From: Streptomyces asoensis
Lineage (GTDB): Bacteria; Actinomycetota; Actinomycetes; Streptomycetales; Streptomycetaceae
DNA: 64,000 nucleotides
Assembly (NCBI RefSeq): GCF_016860545.1
Contig: NZ_BNEB01000002.1
Span: forward strand, 2,108,001-2,172,000
Reading direction: 5' to 3'
Part shown: positions 7,756-18,362 of the stretch, in pieces
How positions within the stretch are numbered: the first letter of the stretch is position 1
Layout of the letters: every line of letters starts with the position of its first letter
Notes under the pieces: generated by a model
Seen by the model: the letters and a program-made list of their open reading frames with translations, nothing else
What the model was told of the DNA's origin: nothing
The model's database searches: none
Translations under genes and position numbers: made by a program

Positions 7756-9024
7756 TCACCTCTGCCCGGCGACCGGGCGCAGGACCGGTTCGCGGCGGAG
7801 CCTGATGAAGGTGACGGCCAGGGCGACGGCCTGGAGGGCGGCGCAGCTCAGCACCGCTCTGTCCAGATCGGCGGCCGGAGTGAGGGCGACCAGGATGCCG
7901 GCGACGGGAAAGGGAAGCAGCAGGACGAGCATGGTCAGCGACAGTGTGGCCCCGAGCGCCGTGTAAGGGATGACCATCGAGCGCACGGTGCGCAACACGA
8001 CCGTGAGGCCGCCGTCGCCCGCCATGAAGAGCGCGACCAGAATCGTGTAGGAGAGGAAGGACGACGCTTGCGGTACGCCCAGACAGGCCACCGAGGCGAG
8101 TACCGCGGACATGGCTCCCACAGCCCATAGGCCGAAGCGGCCCAGGACCAGACGGCAGCACGTGATCGCGAGCAGAGTGGCCACCGCGGCAGCGGACCAC
8201 ATGGTGCCGACGCTGGCAGGCGAGCGACCGAAGGTCTCCACGACGATGACCGGACTGGCGGATTGCAGCAGACCGAGGGCGAGGTTGGAGCAGGCCAGTC
8301 CTCCCACGAGCCACCGCAGAGCGGGCAGTCCCACCAGTGTGCGCAGGCCCGTACGCAGCCCGCCGGCTCCTCCCGTCCTCCCCTTGGACGCGACACGCAG
8401 CGGGGTCGGCGGGGTCTGAAGCGCGAGCACGGCAGCGGACAATGACACCGCGCTCAGACATCCGAGCATCCATCCCGGCCCGGCCAGGATGAGGAAACCG
8501 GCGAGCAGCGGACCGATGACCGTGGCCGTCTGATCGATACCGACCAGGACCGCTTGTATTCCGTCGGGCCGGGCTTCGCCCCGCCGGACGACGACCGCTC
8601 CGACAGCCTCGTTGGCGACGAACCCGAACTGGGAGAGGACGCCGGTCAGGGCGACCAGCACCAATAGGGCCGACGTCTGCGTGGTACCTCGCGGAAGCAT
8701 CGTCAAGATGACCGCGCAACCCGCCACCACGGTGGCTCGGCCCAGGGACGACAGAAAACCCACGATGGCTGCCCCGCGACGGTCCACGACGTTCCCGGCA
8801 AGGACGAACGCCGCGATCCGCGGCGTCCATTCCAGCGCGAACGCGAGACCCGTCAAAGAGGCGGAATTAGTGATCGTCAGGACGAGAAGCGGCATTGCAT
8901 ACGTTGACATCGAAAATGCCAGCGCATCACCCGCACGCGGACCGTAGATCCGCCGGATGAGCCCGCCGGGCGGAAGGGCGGCATGGCGACCGGCAGGCCG
9001 GTCCTCGTATGCAGTGAGGGCCAC
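7756..9024 (-). CDS. MFS transporter, siderophore-exporter-like
   Basis: A 422-residue major facilitator with about 12 hydrophobic segments. The first begins near residue 40 (YAMPLLVLTITNSASLTGLA), and the loop VVDRRGAAIVGFLSSLGRA after helix 2 matches the MFS motif A region. The N-terminus is cytoplasmic and holds RIYGPRAGDAL. The layout resembles EntS/MFS_3 exporters of siderophores and drugs. The start is GTG at 9024 with no good ribosome binding site, so a leaderless start or a downstream start is possible. It is a single gene read against its left neighbours. The substrate cannot be told from sequence. Confidence 0.85.
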   Translation of the reverse strand: MALTAYEDRPAGRHAALPPGGLIRRIYGPRAGDALAFSMSTYAMPLLVLTITNSASLTGLAFALEWTPRIAAFVLAGNVVDRRGAAIVGFLSSLGRATVVAGCAVILTMLPRGTTQTSALLVLVALTGVLSQFGFVANEAVGAVVVRRGEARPDGIQAVLVGIDQTATVIGPLLAGFLILAGPGWMLGCLSAVSLSAAVLALQTPPTPLRVASKGRTGGAGGLRTGLRTLVGLPALRWLVGGLACSNLALGLLQSASPVIVVETFGRSPASVGTMWSAAAVATLLAITCCRLVLGRFGLWAVGAMSAVLASVACLGVPQASSFLSYTILVALFMAGDGGLTVVLRTVRSMVIPYTALGATLSLTMLVLLLPFPVAGILVALTPAADLDRAVLSCAALQAVALAVTFIRLRREPVLRPVAGQR

Positions 9025-9795
9025 GAATGGGAGGCTTTCGGCGAGGTGTGTCGAATGGGGTGGAGAACGAGAGGTATTGCACGCGCTGAAAGCGGTGCTC
9101 GTACATCAGCTGTGCCGAAAACCGTGCGGAGTGAAAGTTCGCGCAAATGTGGCAAGAACGATTAACTGACGCGCCTTCGTCGACAGTTGACGGCTTAACC
9201 TTACCTTCCCGTGCAGCTCTTGCGTATCGAGTGGGGTCCGGCTCATGGGTATGAGGTGTTTTCGGCGGGATAATGAACTCATTGCACCGGGGCCCGGATT
9301 TCGGTATAAGCCCCCTATCGCCGCCGCGTGCGGAGTGACGGCCTTTCGGGTTCGGGGTCGTTCCTGGCGAGGCTGGTTGCTCCAGGAGTTCCGCAATGCC
9401 CGGGTCGTGCCGCGAGGCCGGCGCCGACCCCGCGCAAGGTGAAGACCGGAATCCGGAGTGCCGAGCGGGGGCTGTGCCCGCTGCCGCGACTGCCGGGAGC
9501 GGCCTGGGTGCGGCGGGCCCGCTTCGGTCGGAACGAGATCCCTCATGCCCCGTGTCGGAACGTACAAGAGCTGGCTCTGTGGTGCTGGATGTATGCCTTG
9601 ATTCGGGAGACCTGGGGTCACTGGAAGGCATAGAGGCTGTTCAGAGGCGGGGTGCTGCGTCGATGCGGCTGGCGGCAGGACCCTTGCCATCGACGTAACG
9701 TGCGTTACATCTAGCCAAAGATGGTCGTCTTCTGTAACTTCCTCATGCGGCCGACGGACCTCCGTCGGTTCGGACACCTGAGGGGTACGCCAACG
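9025..9795. other. 770-bp intergenic region between divergent genes
   Basis: No frame here shows coding bias on either strand. GC content is lower than in the genes, especially at 9080-9300. It should hold the promoter of the leftward MFS gene and, at its right end, that of the amino-acid transporter operon. Visible elements are a run resembling half of an iron box (near 9194-9208) and the palindrome at 9695-9708. I find no RNA gene. Confidence 0.5.
9695..9708. promoter_or_regulatory. Palindrome upstream of the amino-acid ABC operon
   Basis: GTAACG-TG-CGTTAC is a perfect 6-bp inverted repeat with a 2-bp centre, about 90 bp upstream of the lipoprotein gene. A further GTAAC lies at 9734. The GTNAC half-sites recall the a-site of GlnR boxes, but the GaAAC b-site at the right spacing is missing, so the regulator is left open. 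Confidence 0.5.
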
Positions 9796-10743
9796 ATGAA
9801 CGCTCGCCCTACCCGCTGCTACGCGGCGGTCGCCGCGTCAGCCACAGCTGTCGCACTGCTCTCGGCCTGCGGAAACGGCGATACCGCCACTCCTGCGGCC
9901 GGCAGTTCAGCCTCCGTGGCAGGCGTGGCGGTACAGAAGGACCAGATCCTGCACGACGCACTGCCTGCCGCGATCAGGGACGCAGGTGTCGTGCGAGTCG
10001 CCACCGACGTGCCGTACCCGCCGTTCGAGATGTTCGCCAAGGAGGGCGAGAGCGAGCTGACCGGTCTCGACTACGACCTCGGCCAGGCGCTCGGAGCCAG
10101 ACTCGGAGTGCGGTTCACGTTCACTCCGCAGAAGTTCGACGGCATCGTCCCCGGCATTCAGGCCGGGAAGTTCGACGCCGCGATGTCCGCCATCACGGAC
10201 AACAAGGAACGGCAGAAGGTGGTCGATTTCGTCGACTACTCCCAGTCCGGCTCGGGCATCCTCGTCGCCGACGGCAACCCCGAGAAGATCACCAGCCTTG
10301 ACGACCTGTGCGGGAAGAAGGTCGCCGTACAGGCGGCGACCAACCAGCTGGACCTGTTGCGCAACCATCAGGACTCGTGCACGAAGGCAGGCAGCCGGAA
10401 GATCGACGTCCAGACCTTCCCCAAGGACTCCGACGCCCAGCTCGCGCTGCGCTCGGGCAAGGTGGCCGCACAGGTGCTGACCAAGCCCGCAGCCGGCTGG
10501 ACGGCCAAAACGGCCGATGCCGGCAAGGTCTTCGACCTGGTGGAGGACCCCGCCGCGCCGGGCGGCTACAACGCCTCACCCAACGGCATCGCGGTCTCCA
10601 AACAACTGCCCGGTCTCAGCACCGCCATCCAGAAGGCCCTTCAGTCCCTCATCGACGACGGTACCGCCGGCAAGATCTTCGCGAAGTACGGAGTGACGTC
10701 CATCGCGGTGAAGGAAGCCACGAAGAACGCGGCGGTCGAGTGA
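9796..10743 (+). CDS. Amino-acid ABC transporter substrate-binding lipoprotein
   Basis: A 315-residue family-3 solute-binding protein. A lipoprotein signal peptide ends in LLSAC, with the lipidated Cys at residue 25. The mature part has the usual start (GVVRVATDVPYPPFEMF), the domain-1 motif LDYDLGQALGARLGV, and TDNKERQKVVDFVDY. It should capture a polar or charged amino acid outside the membrane and hand it to the permease. I placed the start at ATG 9796, preceded by AGGGG; the longer frame from 9721 adds non-coding residues. The permease gene starts within a few bases of its stop. Confidence 0.92.
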   Translation: MNARPTRCYAAVAASATAVALLSACGNGDTATPAAGSSASVAGVAVQKDQILHDALPAAIRDAGVVRVATDVPYPPFEMFAKEGESELTGLDYDLGQALGARLGVRFTFTPQKFDGIVPGIQAGKFDAAMSAITDNKERQKVVDFVDYSQSGSGILVADGNPEKITSLDDLCGKKVAVQAATNQLDLLRNHQDSCTKAGSRKIDVQTFPKDSDAQLALRSGKVAAQVLTKPAAGWTAKTADAGKVFDLVEDPAAPGGYNASPNGIAVSKQLPGLSTAIQKALQSLIDDGTAGKIFAKYGVTSIAVKEATKNAAVE

Positions 10744-10745
10744 AG

Positions 10746-11695
10746 ATGACCGACACCACCGCAACCGTTGACCACCGCGCCCCGGCCACACCCGATCTGG
10801 AGATCGTTCCGGTCCGCCATCACGCCCGCTGGGTCGCCGTGGCCGTGTCGACATCCACCCTGGCCGGCCTGGTCGGATCCCTGGCCAAGAACGACAACCT
10901 GCACTGGGACGTAGTCGGCCGCTACCTCTTCGCAGACCTGATCTTCGACGGGCTGTCCACCACCTTGTGGCTCACCGCCGCCGCCATGGCCGTCGGCCTG
11001 GGTCTCGGCGTCCTCGTCGCGGTGATGCGTCTCTCGTCCAGCCCCGTTCTGTACGGGCTGGCCACCTTGTTCGTGTGGGTCTTTCGCGGTACCCCCCTGC
11101 TGGTGCAGATCATCTTCTGGGGCTACGCGGCAGCGCTCTACAAGTACGTGATGATCGGCATCCCGTTCACCCACGTCACCTTCTTCCAGGCCGAGACGAA
11201 CTCCCTGCTCACCCCGGCGGTCGCAGCACTGCTCGCTCTCGGCCTCAACGAGGCCGCCTACGCCTCGGAGATCGTCAGGGCCGGCATCCAGTCCGTCGAC
11301 CCCGGGCAGGCCGAGGCCGCCCACTCCCTGGGCATGCGGCCCGCGATGACCATGCGCCGCATCGTCCTGCCCCAGGCCATGCGGGTCATCATCCCGCCGA
11401 TGGGCAACGAGACCATCAACATGCTCAAGATGACCGCACTGGTCTCGGTCATCTCCGCCCATGACCTGATGTCCAACATCCAGGACGTCTACGGCCAGAA
11501 CTATCAGGTCATCCCCATGCTCGTCGTGGCCAGCATCTGGTACCTCGCCCTCGTGACGGTGCTGAGTCTCCCGCAGGCCTGGCTGGAGCGCCGCTACGGC
11601 CGGGGGACCACACGCTCCGGCCACGTTTCCCCGTTGCGGCGCATCTTCCAAGGCGTCACGGGCCTCGTCCCTCGCACCCGAAAGGAGACGGCCCG

Positions 11696-11699
<4 letters not shown>
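10746..11699 (+). CDS. Amino-acid ABC transporter permease
   Basis: A 317-residue HisM/GlnP-type permease. Residues 1-35 are cytoplasmic. Membrane segments follow at about 37-55, 68-105 and onward, with the typical [13 protein letters not shown] [14 protein letters not shown]. The EAA loop, which contacts the ATPase, reads [37 protein letters not shown] is also diagnostic. A GTG at 10740 overlapping the previous stop is an alternative start. One permease gene serves the importer, so it probably works as a homodimer. Its stop overlaps the ATPase start by four bases. Confidence 0.92.
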
Positions 11700-12456
<757 letters not shown>

Positions 12457-12460
<4 letters not shown>

Positions 12461-13674
12461 CGAACCGCGAGCGCCACCAGCACCGGCTCACCGAGCTGCT
12501 GTCCCTGGCCCGCGCACACCAAAGCCAGTACCTGGACGACCTCGCCGAAATCGTCGCCATCGACTCCGGATCCTTCAGCCCCGACGGCGTCAACAAAGTC
12601 GCCGACTGGGTCCAGGCCCGCCTGGAAAAGCTCGGCTTCACCGTGGACCGACAGGCACCCACCCAGCACAACGACCCGCCGCTGGGGGACACTCTCGTCG
12701 CCCGCAAACGCGGACGGCTCACCGAGGCGCAAGGCGGACGCAGGATTCTCCTCGCAGCACATATGGACACCGTCTTCGACGACGGCGCCGCCGCCGAACG
12801 GCCCTTCTCCCTGGACGGTCCGATCGCCTACGGCCCCGGGGTCTGCGACGACAAGGGCGGCCTTGTAGCGGGACTGACGGCCTTGGCGATCCTCGCCGAA
12901 CACGCCGCACCGGACTACGCGGAGCTGGTGTTCCTGGCCACCCCGGACGAGGAGATCGGCTCACCGGTCAGCCGCGCCGTCACCGAGGCCACAGCCCGCG
13001 GCATGCACTACGCGCTGGGGCTGGAAGGAGCACGGGCGAACGGCGACCTGGTCATCGCCCGCAAGGGCGTCGCCGACTACCGCCTCACCGTCACCGGGCG
13101 CCCGGCGCACGCCGGCATCGAGCCCGAGCGCGGTGCCAACGCGGCCCTGGCCGCCGCCCACCTTCTGGTCGCCGTTCAAGCCCTCAACGGACGCCGAGAC
13201 GGCGTGACCGTCAACGTAGGAGTGATACGCGCCGGTACCCGCACCAACATCGTCTGTGCCGAGGCCGAACTTCTGCTGGAAGTCCGATCCGACACCGTAG
13301 CCGGCATCAAGTGGGCCGAGCAGGCCATCGAGGACATGGCCCGTGATCCCGCCGTGGCAGGAACCTCGGTCCGCCTGGAACAGACGGACCTGTGCCCGCC
13401 CATGGAAGACACCCCCTCGGCACGGGACCTGCTCACCCGGGCGAAAGCCACCGCCAAAGCCCTCGGCTTCGACCTCGGAGCCACCGCCACCGGCGGTGTC
13501 GGCGATGCGAACCTCATCGCGGGTACAGGTGTACCCGTCCTCGACGGACTCGGACCCGTCGGGGGAGCCGATCACACGCCACAGGAATGGCTGGACACCA
13601 GCACCGTCGCTCAGCGCGTGACGCTCTTGGCCGACCTCGTCGCCTTCCTCGGCGACATCGGCAACAGCCGCTGA
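12457..13674 (+). CDS. M20 family metallopeptidase, carboxypeptidase G2-like
   Basis: A 405-residue zinc peptidase without a signal peptide. Metal and catalytic positions are in place: His in AAHMDTVF, bridging Asp in GVCDDKGG, the Glu pair in TPDEEIGS, and a late His in [11 protein letters not shown] dimerisation/lid domain sits in the middle ([23 protein letters not shown]). The closest type is glutamate-releasing carboxypeptidase G2/ArgE-like hydrolases. It is translationally coupled to the importer by a GTGA overlap, so it probably cuts the imported peptide or N-acyl amino acid in the cytoplasm. The exact substrate is inferred only from context. Confidence 0.9.
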
Positions 13675-13772
13675 CCCTCAGAGCCACGCCCGCATCCCGC
13701 CCGACATCCGCCGTGCCCCGCTCGAGCCGGGCGTGGCGGTCAGCCCACCCCCAGCCCGTCTCAGGAGACGAC

Positions 13773-15071
13773 ATGAGAAAGCCCACCCCGCCGCGCCTTC
13801 GCTCCGGCCTGGCCGCAACCACCGTTCTGGCCCTCGTCCTTGCCGTCGCGCCCGCCACCGACGCTGCCGCCCGGCACCGTACGCAGCCACACCCCGGTTC
13901 CCTGGTGCTGGTCGGTGGCGGACTGAAGGACGACAACACCCGGATCTACCGCGAGATCATCGACCGCGCGGGCGCAAGCGACGCCCGCATCGGCGTCCTC
14001 ACGGCCGCCTCGGTCCCCGAAAGCCAGGACCCCGACGCGGCCGACCCCGACACCTGTAGCAACTCGGTGTGCAACGGCGCCTACTACGCTTCGCTGTTCA
14101 AGAAGCACGGAGCCCTGGACGCACAGTGGATTCCCGTCGACCTCGACCACATCGCGAACGCCGACTCCGACGCCGTCGTCGCTCAGATCAACTCCATGAC
14201 GGGCTTCTTCTTCGGCGGAGGCGACCAATACCGCTACGTCACCACTCTCCTGCACGGGGAGCGGCACACCGACTCCAAAGTCCTGGCCGCCATCCGGGCC
14301 AAGCTCGCACAGGGGGCCGTCGTCGCGGGAACCTCCGCCGGCGCGCAGATCGCCGCCGGCCATGACATGGTCACCGGCGGCGACTCCTACACAGCCTTGC
14401 GCGACGGCAGCGCGCCAGGATATTTCGAGGATCCCACCACTGCGGGCTACCTCCCCGAAGGCGGCTTCGCCTTCCTGCGCTCCGGCCTGATCGACACCCA
14501 CACAGGAGCCGAGGGCCGGGAGGGGCGCGCCCTGCGGCTGGCCGCCGACACCGGCCACACCCGCGTCTACACCCTCGAGGAGAACACCGCCCTTGTCGTC
14601 GACGACCCCGGTACCGGGCACGAAGATCTCACCGTCCTGGGAGCCAACGGCGTCGGCATCTTCGACCTGCGGCACGTCCACACCCGGCGCCAACCGGCCG
14701 GCTGGAGCCTCACCGACGCCACCTACACCTACCTCACCGACGGCGACCGCTACGACGCCCGCCACTGGCAGGCGATACCAGCACGCGACAAGGACCTCCT
14801 CCTGCCGCAGACGAACACACCGGTGCCGGCGAACCACGACGTGTTCTACTCGACCGCCAACCCCACCGGCGTTCCCTACTCCTTCCGCACCACCGCCCGG
14901 GAGCTCGCCGCGACCCGCGACCCTCGGCAGGCCACGGCGACCACCTACGAAACCGGGCCCCGATTCACGGTGACCTTCACCAAAGACCGTCGCTTCAGCG
15001 CCTACAGCCAGGACGACAGCCGCACCCCGCAGACATTGATCGGCATGCGGATCAGCATCACACCCTGTTGA
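13773..15071 (+). CDS. Secreted cyanophycinase-like peptidase (S51)
   Basis: A 432-residue exported protein with a signal peptide (basic MRKPTPPRLR, hydrophobic core, cut near AAARH). The S51 core is clear: SLVLVGGG, MTGFFFGGGDQYR, the nucleophile Ser in GTSAGAQIA, and LIDTHTGAEGREGRALRL corresponding to the conserved D-x-H...GR-GRL segment. S51 cyanophycinases cut the storage polymer cyanophycin to beta-Asp-Arg dipeptides; extracellular forms scavenge it from dead cells. A C-terminal extension (about 300-432) is not part of the enzyme core. AGGAGACG precedes the ATG. It lies about 100 bp behind the importer-peptidase operon on the same strand. Confidence 0.88.
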   Translation: MRKPTPPRLRSGLAATTVLALVLAVAPATDAAARHRTQPHPGSLVLVGGGLKDDNTRIYREIIDRAGASDARIGVLTAASVPESQDPDAADPDTCSNSVCNGAYYASLFKKHGALDAQWIPVDLDHIANADSDAVVAQINSMTGFFFGGGDQYRYVTTLLHGERHTDSKVLAAIRAKLAQGAVVAGTSAGAQIAAGHDMVTGGDSYTALRDGSAPGYFEDPTTAGYLPEGGFAFLRSGLIDTHTGAEGREGRALRLAADTGHTRVYTLEENTALVVDDPGTGHEDLTVLGANGVGIFDLRHVHTRRQPAGWSLTDATYTYLTDGDRYDARHWQAIPARDKDLLLPQTNTPVPANHDVFYSTANPTGVPYSFRTTARELAATRDPRQATATTYETGPRFTVTFTKDRRFSAYSQDDSRTPQTLIGMRISITPC

Positions 15072-15188
15072 CACCGCCTGGCTGGCCCCTGACGTCTGCG
15101 CGCGCTGAGTGCCGGATCGCTGCCTGGCCGCCCTGATCAGCCACTAGGCTCTGACCGTGCCTCGTGCATGATCGGAAAGGACACCCCC

Positions 15189-16052
15189 ATGGTCACCGGC
15201 ACACTCGCCGACGACATCCGCCGAAGGCTCGGCGAACTGAGCCCGGCCGAACGCAAGGTTGCCCGCGTACTGCTCTCCGCCTATCCGGCAAGCGGCTTCG
15301 AGACCATCGCCACCATCGCGGAACGCGCCGCGGTCAGCTCACCGACCGTCCTCAGGTTCGTCGCACGGCTGGGGTTCAACGGATTCCCCGACTTCCAGGC
15401 AGCCCTGCGTGCGGAACTGGACGAGCGCAACGCCTCGCCGCTGGCGCTCTACGAGGCCGGCGAGGCCGCTTCGAGCGATGACTCCACCACCGGTCTCCTC
15501 GCGCGCAGCAGCGGTCTGTTCAGCACTGCGGTCGCGCAGACATTGGCGGAACTGCCCGCCGCGGACGTCGAGAACGCCATCGCCCTGCTGGCCGACCCGA
15601 AACGACGCATCACGCTGGTCGGAGGACGCTTCTCCCACCTCTTGGCGCAGTACCTCGGCCTGCACCTGATGCAACTGCGCGACAATGTGCGCTTCCTGCC
15701 CGAGCGTGACGTCGAACGCACCGCCGCTCTCGCCGAGTTCACGCGACGCGACGTCGTCGTCGTCTTCGACTACCGCCGCTACGAGGACGAAACGCTCGCC
15801 ATCGCCCAGCTCACTCAGGAACACGGCGGCAAAGTGATCGTCTTCACGGACACCTTTCTGTCGCCCACAAGCGCACACGCCCAGGTGGTCCTCCCCAGCC
15901 GCGTTTCCACACCTTCTCCCTATGACAGCCTCGTGCCGACCATGGCGGTGGTCGAGACCGTCGTCGCGGGCGTGATCAGCACCCTCGGGGAGGAGGCTCA
16001 CCGGCACATGCAGCGCAGTGAGGAAACCGCCCGCCGTGTCGGCCTGGTCTGA
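15189..16052 (+). CDS. MurR/RpiR family transcriptional regulator
   Basis: A 287-residue regulator. The N-terminal HTH_6 domain (LADDIRRRLGELSPAERKVA, then TIATIAERAAVSSPTVLRFV) is followed by a SIS domain from about residue 125 (RRITLVGGRFSHLLAQYLGL, then VVVVFDYRRYEDETLAIAQL). SIS domains of this family bind phosphosugars, though members next to amino-acid catabolic genes also exist. The ATG at 15189 follows GGAAAGGA. The gene closes the transporter/peptidase/cyanophycinase locus and is its likely regulator. A TAGGCT at 15145-15150 may be its -10 box. Confidence 0.88.
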   Translation: MVTGTLADDIRRRLGELSPAERKVARVLLSAYPASGFETIATIAERAAVSSPTVLRFVARLGFNGFPDFQAALRAELDERNASPLALYEAGEAASSDDSTTGLLARSSGLFSTAVAQTLAELPAADVENAIALLADPKRRITLVGGRFSHLLAQYLGLHLMQLRDNVRFLPERDVERTAALAEFTRRDVVVVFDYRRYEDETLAIAQLTQEHGGKVIVFTDTFLSPTSAHAQVVLPSRVSTPSPYDSLVPTMAVVETVVAGVISTLGEEAHRHMQRSEETARRVGLV

Positions 16053-16068
16053 CAGGGCGCCCGAGAAC

Positions 16069-16560
16069 TCATACCGGGGAGACCGCACGGCAGAGGGTGA
16101 TGCGGACCTTCAGCGCGGTGCGGGCGTCCATCGCACGGTAGCCCTCGGGCACGCCGTCCAGGCCGACGCTGCGGTCGAAGACCGCGCCGGGGTCCCCGTT
16201 CGGCGACCACGTCGGTGGCACCGAAACCACGGGCGATCGCGGTCCGTGCTTCGTGCCGGCCCAGTGCGGTGATTCGGCCCGCGCCGAGCCGCTGGCCGGC
16301 GAGCACGCCGCACAGGCCGACCGCGCCGTCGCCGACCATCGCGAACGCCCGGCCGCACACCGGCCGTCACGGCCGCGTGGTGGCCGGTGCTCATGACGTC
16401 GGAGAGGGCGAGCAGGCCGGGCGGCAGCTTCAGCCGCCCTGCGGGCAGGAGGTGTGCAGGCCCTCGCGGCAGAAGTCGCAGGTGCCGTCGGACCACACGA
16501 ACGGGGCACAGCGCACGAACCCGCCATCGCCGCCGGCCTCGCCGCACTTCGCGGTCTGGG
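16069..16560 (-). pseudogene. Zinc-dependent alcohol dehydrogenase remnant
   Basis: Pieces of one medium-chain dehydrogenase appear in order on the minus strand but in different frames. They are the structural-zinc segment APFVWSDGTCDFCREGLHTSC (split here by frame context), then LPPGLLALSDVMSTGHHAA, then VVGDGAVGLCG-like MVGDGAVGLCGVLAGQRLGA, then the C-terminal AVFDRSVGLDGVPEGYRAMD. The first third of the gene is absent. At least one frameshift separates the zinc and NAD-binding parts. A deletion of roughly 80 codons joins GATDVVAERG directly to the C-terminus. It is certainly not functional. Confidence 0.85.
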
Positions 16561-16701
16561 TGACAGCACGGCACAAGCAACGCGAGCTCCCTGGCAGAAT
16601 CCGAAAAAGATCTTGTCCTCTTTGAATCCAGCTTCCCGCCGCCGATGGAATGCGTCTCCAGCAAACCCGAGCAGCTCTCCATCGGAAAGGAAGCACCCCC
16701 C

Positions 16702-17538
16702 ATGACCAGTCGTGTTACGGGCACCGCCCTGACCGCGGGAATCGCCGTCGCACTGTCCGTGGCCGCCGGCGCGCCCGCGCTCGCGCAGCCGCAGGCCTCC
16801 GACGACAACCAGGCCACCGTCTCGGTACTGCACGCAGTGCCCGGCCTCACCGTCGACGTCTACGCCGGAGACAAGGAGCTCATCCCCGACTTCAAGCCGG
16901 GCACCCTCACCGACCCCATGAAACTCGATGCCGGGTCGTACGACATCAAGATCTTCAAGGACGGAGAAGGGCCCGGCGGCACACCCGCCATCGAGAAGAC
17001 CGTGGACGTACCCTCCGGCGCCAATGCCACCGTGGTGGCTCACCTGAACGCTCAGGGCGAGCCCGCACTCGACGCCTTCGTCAACGACACCTCCAAGGTG
17101 CCCGCCGGTAAGGCCCGGCTCACCGTGCGCCACGTCGCCGCCGCGCCCGCCGTCGACGTGCGTGCCGACGGAACTCCGGTGTTCAAGAACCTGGAGAACC
17201 CCAAGGAGGCCAAGGGCGACGTCGCAGCGGGAACGATATCCGCCGACGTGGTCCTGGCCGGCACGAACACGGTGGCCATCGGTCCCGCGGAACTGGACCT
17301 CGGCGAGGGCACCAATACCGTCGTCTATGCCTGGGGCAGCGCCGAGGACAAGAACCTGGCCCTGAAGACGCAGACGCTGACCGGCATGCACTCCGCGCCG
17401 GACGGAGTGCCGGCCGGTGAGAGCGGGCAGGCCGCCGCCCACAACGAGAGTCTGCCCATCGGCGCCCTCTCCCTGGGCGCGGTCTCCGCTCTGGGCGCTG
17501 CCGGATTGCTGTGGCGGCTGCGTTCTTCCACACGGTAA
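16702..17538 (+). CDS. DUF4397 surface protein with sorting-signal-like C-terminus
   Basis: A 278-residue exported protein. The signal peptide ends near APALAQPQA (about 26-33). Two DUF4397 repeats follow, beginning VSVLHAVPGLTVDVYAG and LTVRHVAAAPAVDVRADG, a beta-sandwich fold on cell surfaces. The C-terminus has the layout of a cell-wall sorting signal: the pentapeptide LPIGA, a hydrophobic helix, then RLRSSTR. LPIGA is not a canonical LPXTG. The next gene is a class F sortase, so this protein is its probable substrate. GGAAAGGAAG precedes the ATG at 16702; the upstream extension of the frame is non-coding. Confidence 0.88.
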   Translation: MTSRVTGTALTAGIAVALSVAAGAPALAQPQASDDNQATVSVLHAVPGLTVDVYAGDKELIPDFKPGTLTDPMKLDAGSYDIKIFKDGEGPGGTPAIEKTVDVPSGANATVVAHLNAQGEPALDAFVNDTSKVPAGKARLTVRHVAAAPAVDVRADGTPVFKNLENPKEAKGDVAAGTISADVVLAGTNTVAIGPAELDLGEGTNTVVYAWGSAEDKNLALKTQTLTGMHSAPDGVPAGESGQAAAHNESLPIGALSLGAVSALGAAGLLWRLRSSTR

Positions 17539-17610
17539 GACGAGCTACGCCGCGTGGGTGCTGCCCCTGGCCCGTCAGATGCAGCACCCATCCGGCCAAG
17601 GCAGGGAGAC

Positions 17611-18312
17611 ATGTTCTTTCTCGTAGGCAGACCCGGGTCACGACGTTCCGTCCTGGCGGGGCTGGCCCTGGCGCTCGCCGGACTCGTGGTCGCCGCCGTG
17701 CTCCTTTCGCGTTCTTCGGACGGTCCCGTCACCAGACCTGCGGACTTCGGTGCAGCCTCCGGCGGGAGCGCCTCCGCGCCTTCCCGTACAGCCCAGCCAC
17801 CGGCTGCCCCGGCTGCCGGGAACAGCGAGCGGGGCACGCCATCGCCTTCCCCCTCGATCGAGCCCGAGCCCACCGGGCTGATCCTGCCCCGCCTCGGTGT
17901 CCGGGCACCGGTGGACGCGGTAGGAGTGGCCCCCGACGGGCAGACGGAGGTGCCGAAGGACCCGCAGCGCGTCGGCTGGTACAGGTTCTCTCCTGCTCCG
18001 GGCTCGGCCGAGGGGTCCTCAGTGATCGTGGGCCATGTCGACTCCACCGGGTACGGGTTGGGCGTCCTGGTCGCCCTGAACGAGGTGAGGCAGGGTGATC
18101 GGGCGATCGTGCAACGTGCGGACGGCAGCCGTGTCGAATACCGCGTCACGGCGCGCCGCACCGTGGGAAAGAAGGAGCTGGCCGGCTCCGAGGCGTTCCG
18201 CAGGGACGGCCCGCCGGTCCTGACGTTGATCACGTGCTCCGGTCCCTACGTGCCGGAAAAGGGCGGGTACCAGAACAACCTGGTGGTCACCGCCGGACAG
18301 GTACCTGAATGA
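17611..18312 (+). CDS. Class F sortase
   Basis: A 233-residue membrane-anchored transpeptidase. There is one N-terminal membrane segment (about 13-32), a Ser/Pro-rich linker (33-87) and the sortase barrel. The catalytic His is H142 in VGHVDS and the catalytic Cys is C209 in TLITCSG. The Arg normally found after the Cys is absent; K217 in PEKGGYQNN sits where I would expect it. Class F enzymes attach or process LPXTG-type proteins in actinobacteria. GGGAG precedes ATG 17611. The stop overlaps the first possible ATG of the sigma factor gene. Confidence 0.9.
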   Translation: MFFLVGRPGSRRSVLAGLALALAGLVVAAVLLSRSSDGPVTRPADFGAASGGSASAPSRTAQPPAAPAAGNSERGTPSPSPSIEPEPTGLILPRLGVRAPVDAVGVAPDGQTEVPKDPQRVGWYRFSPAPGSAEGSSVIVGHVDSTGYGLGVLVALNEVRQGDRAIVQRADGSRVEYRVTARRTVGKKELAGSEAFRRDGPPVLTLITCSGPYVPEKGGYQNNLVVTAGQVPE

Positions 18313-18362
18313 CCGCGCCGGCATGGGGCGGCTCAGGGGTTCTGGCGGCTAGTGTGGCTGCC

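Noticed and set aside
9106..9777. Minus-strand 223-codon open frame in the intergenic region
   Set aside because: Poor codon bias, no ribosome binding site and no family resemblance; the region looks regulatory.
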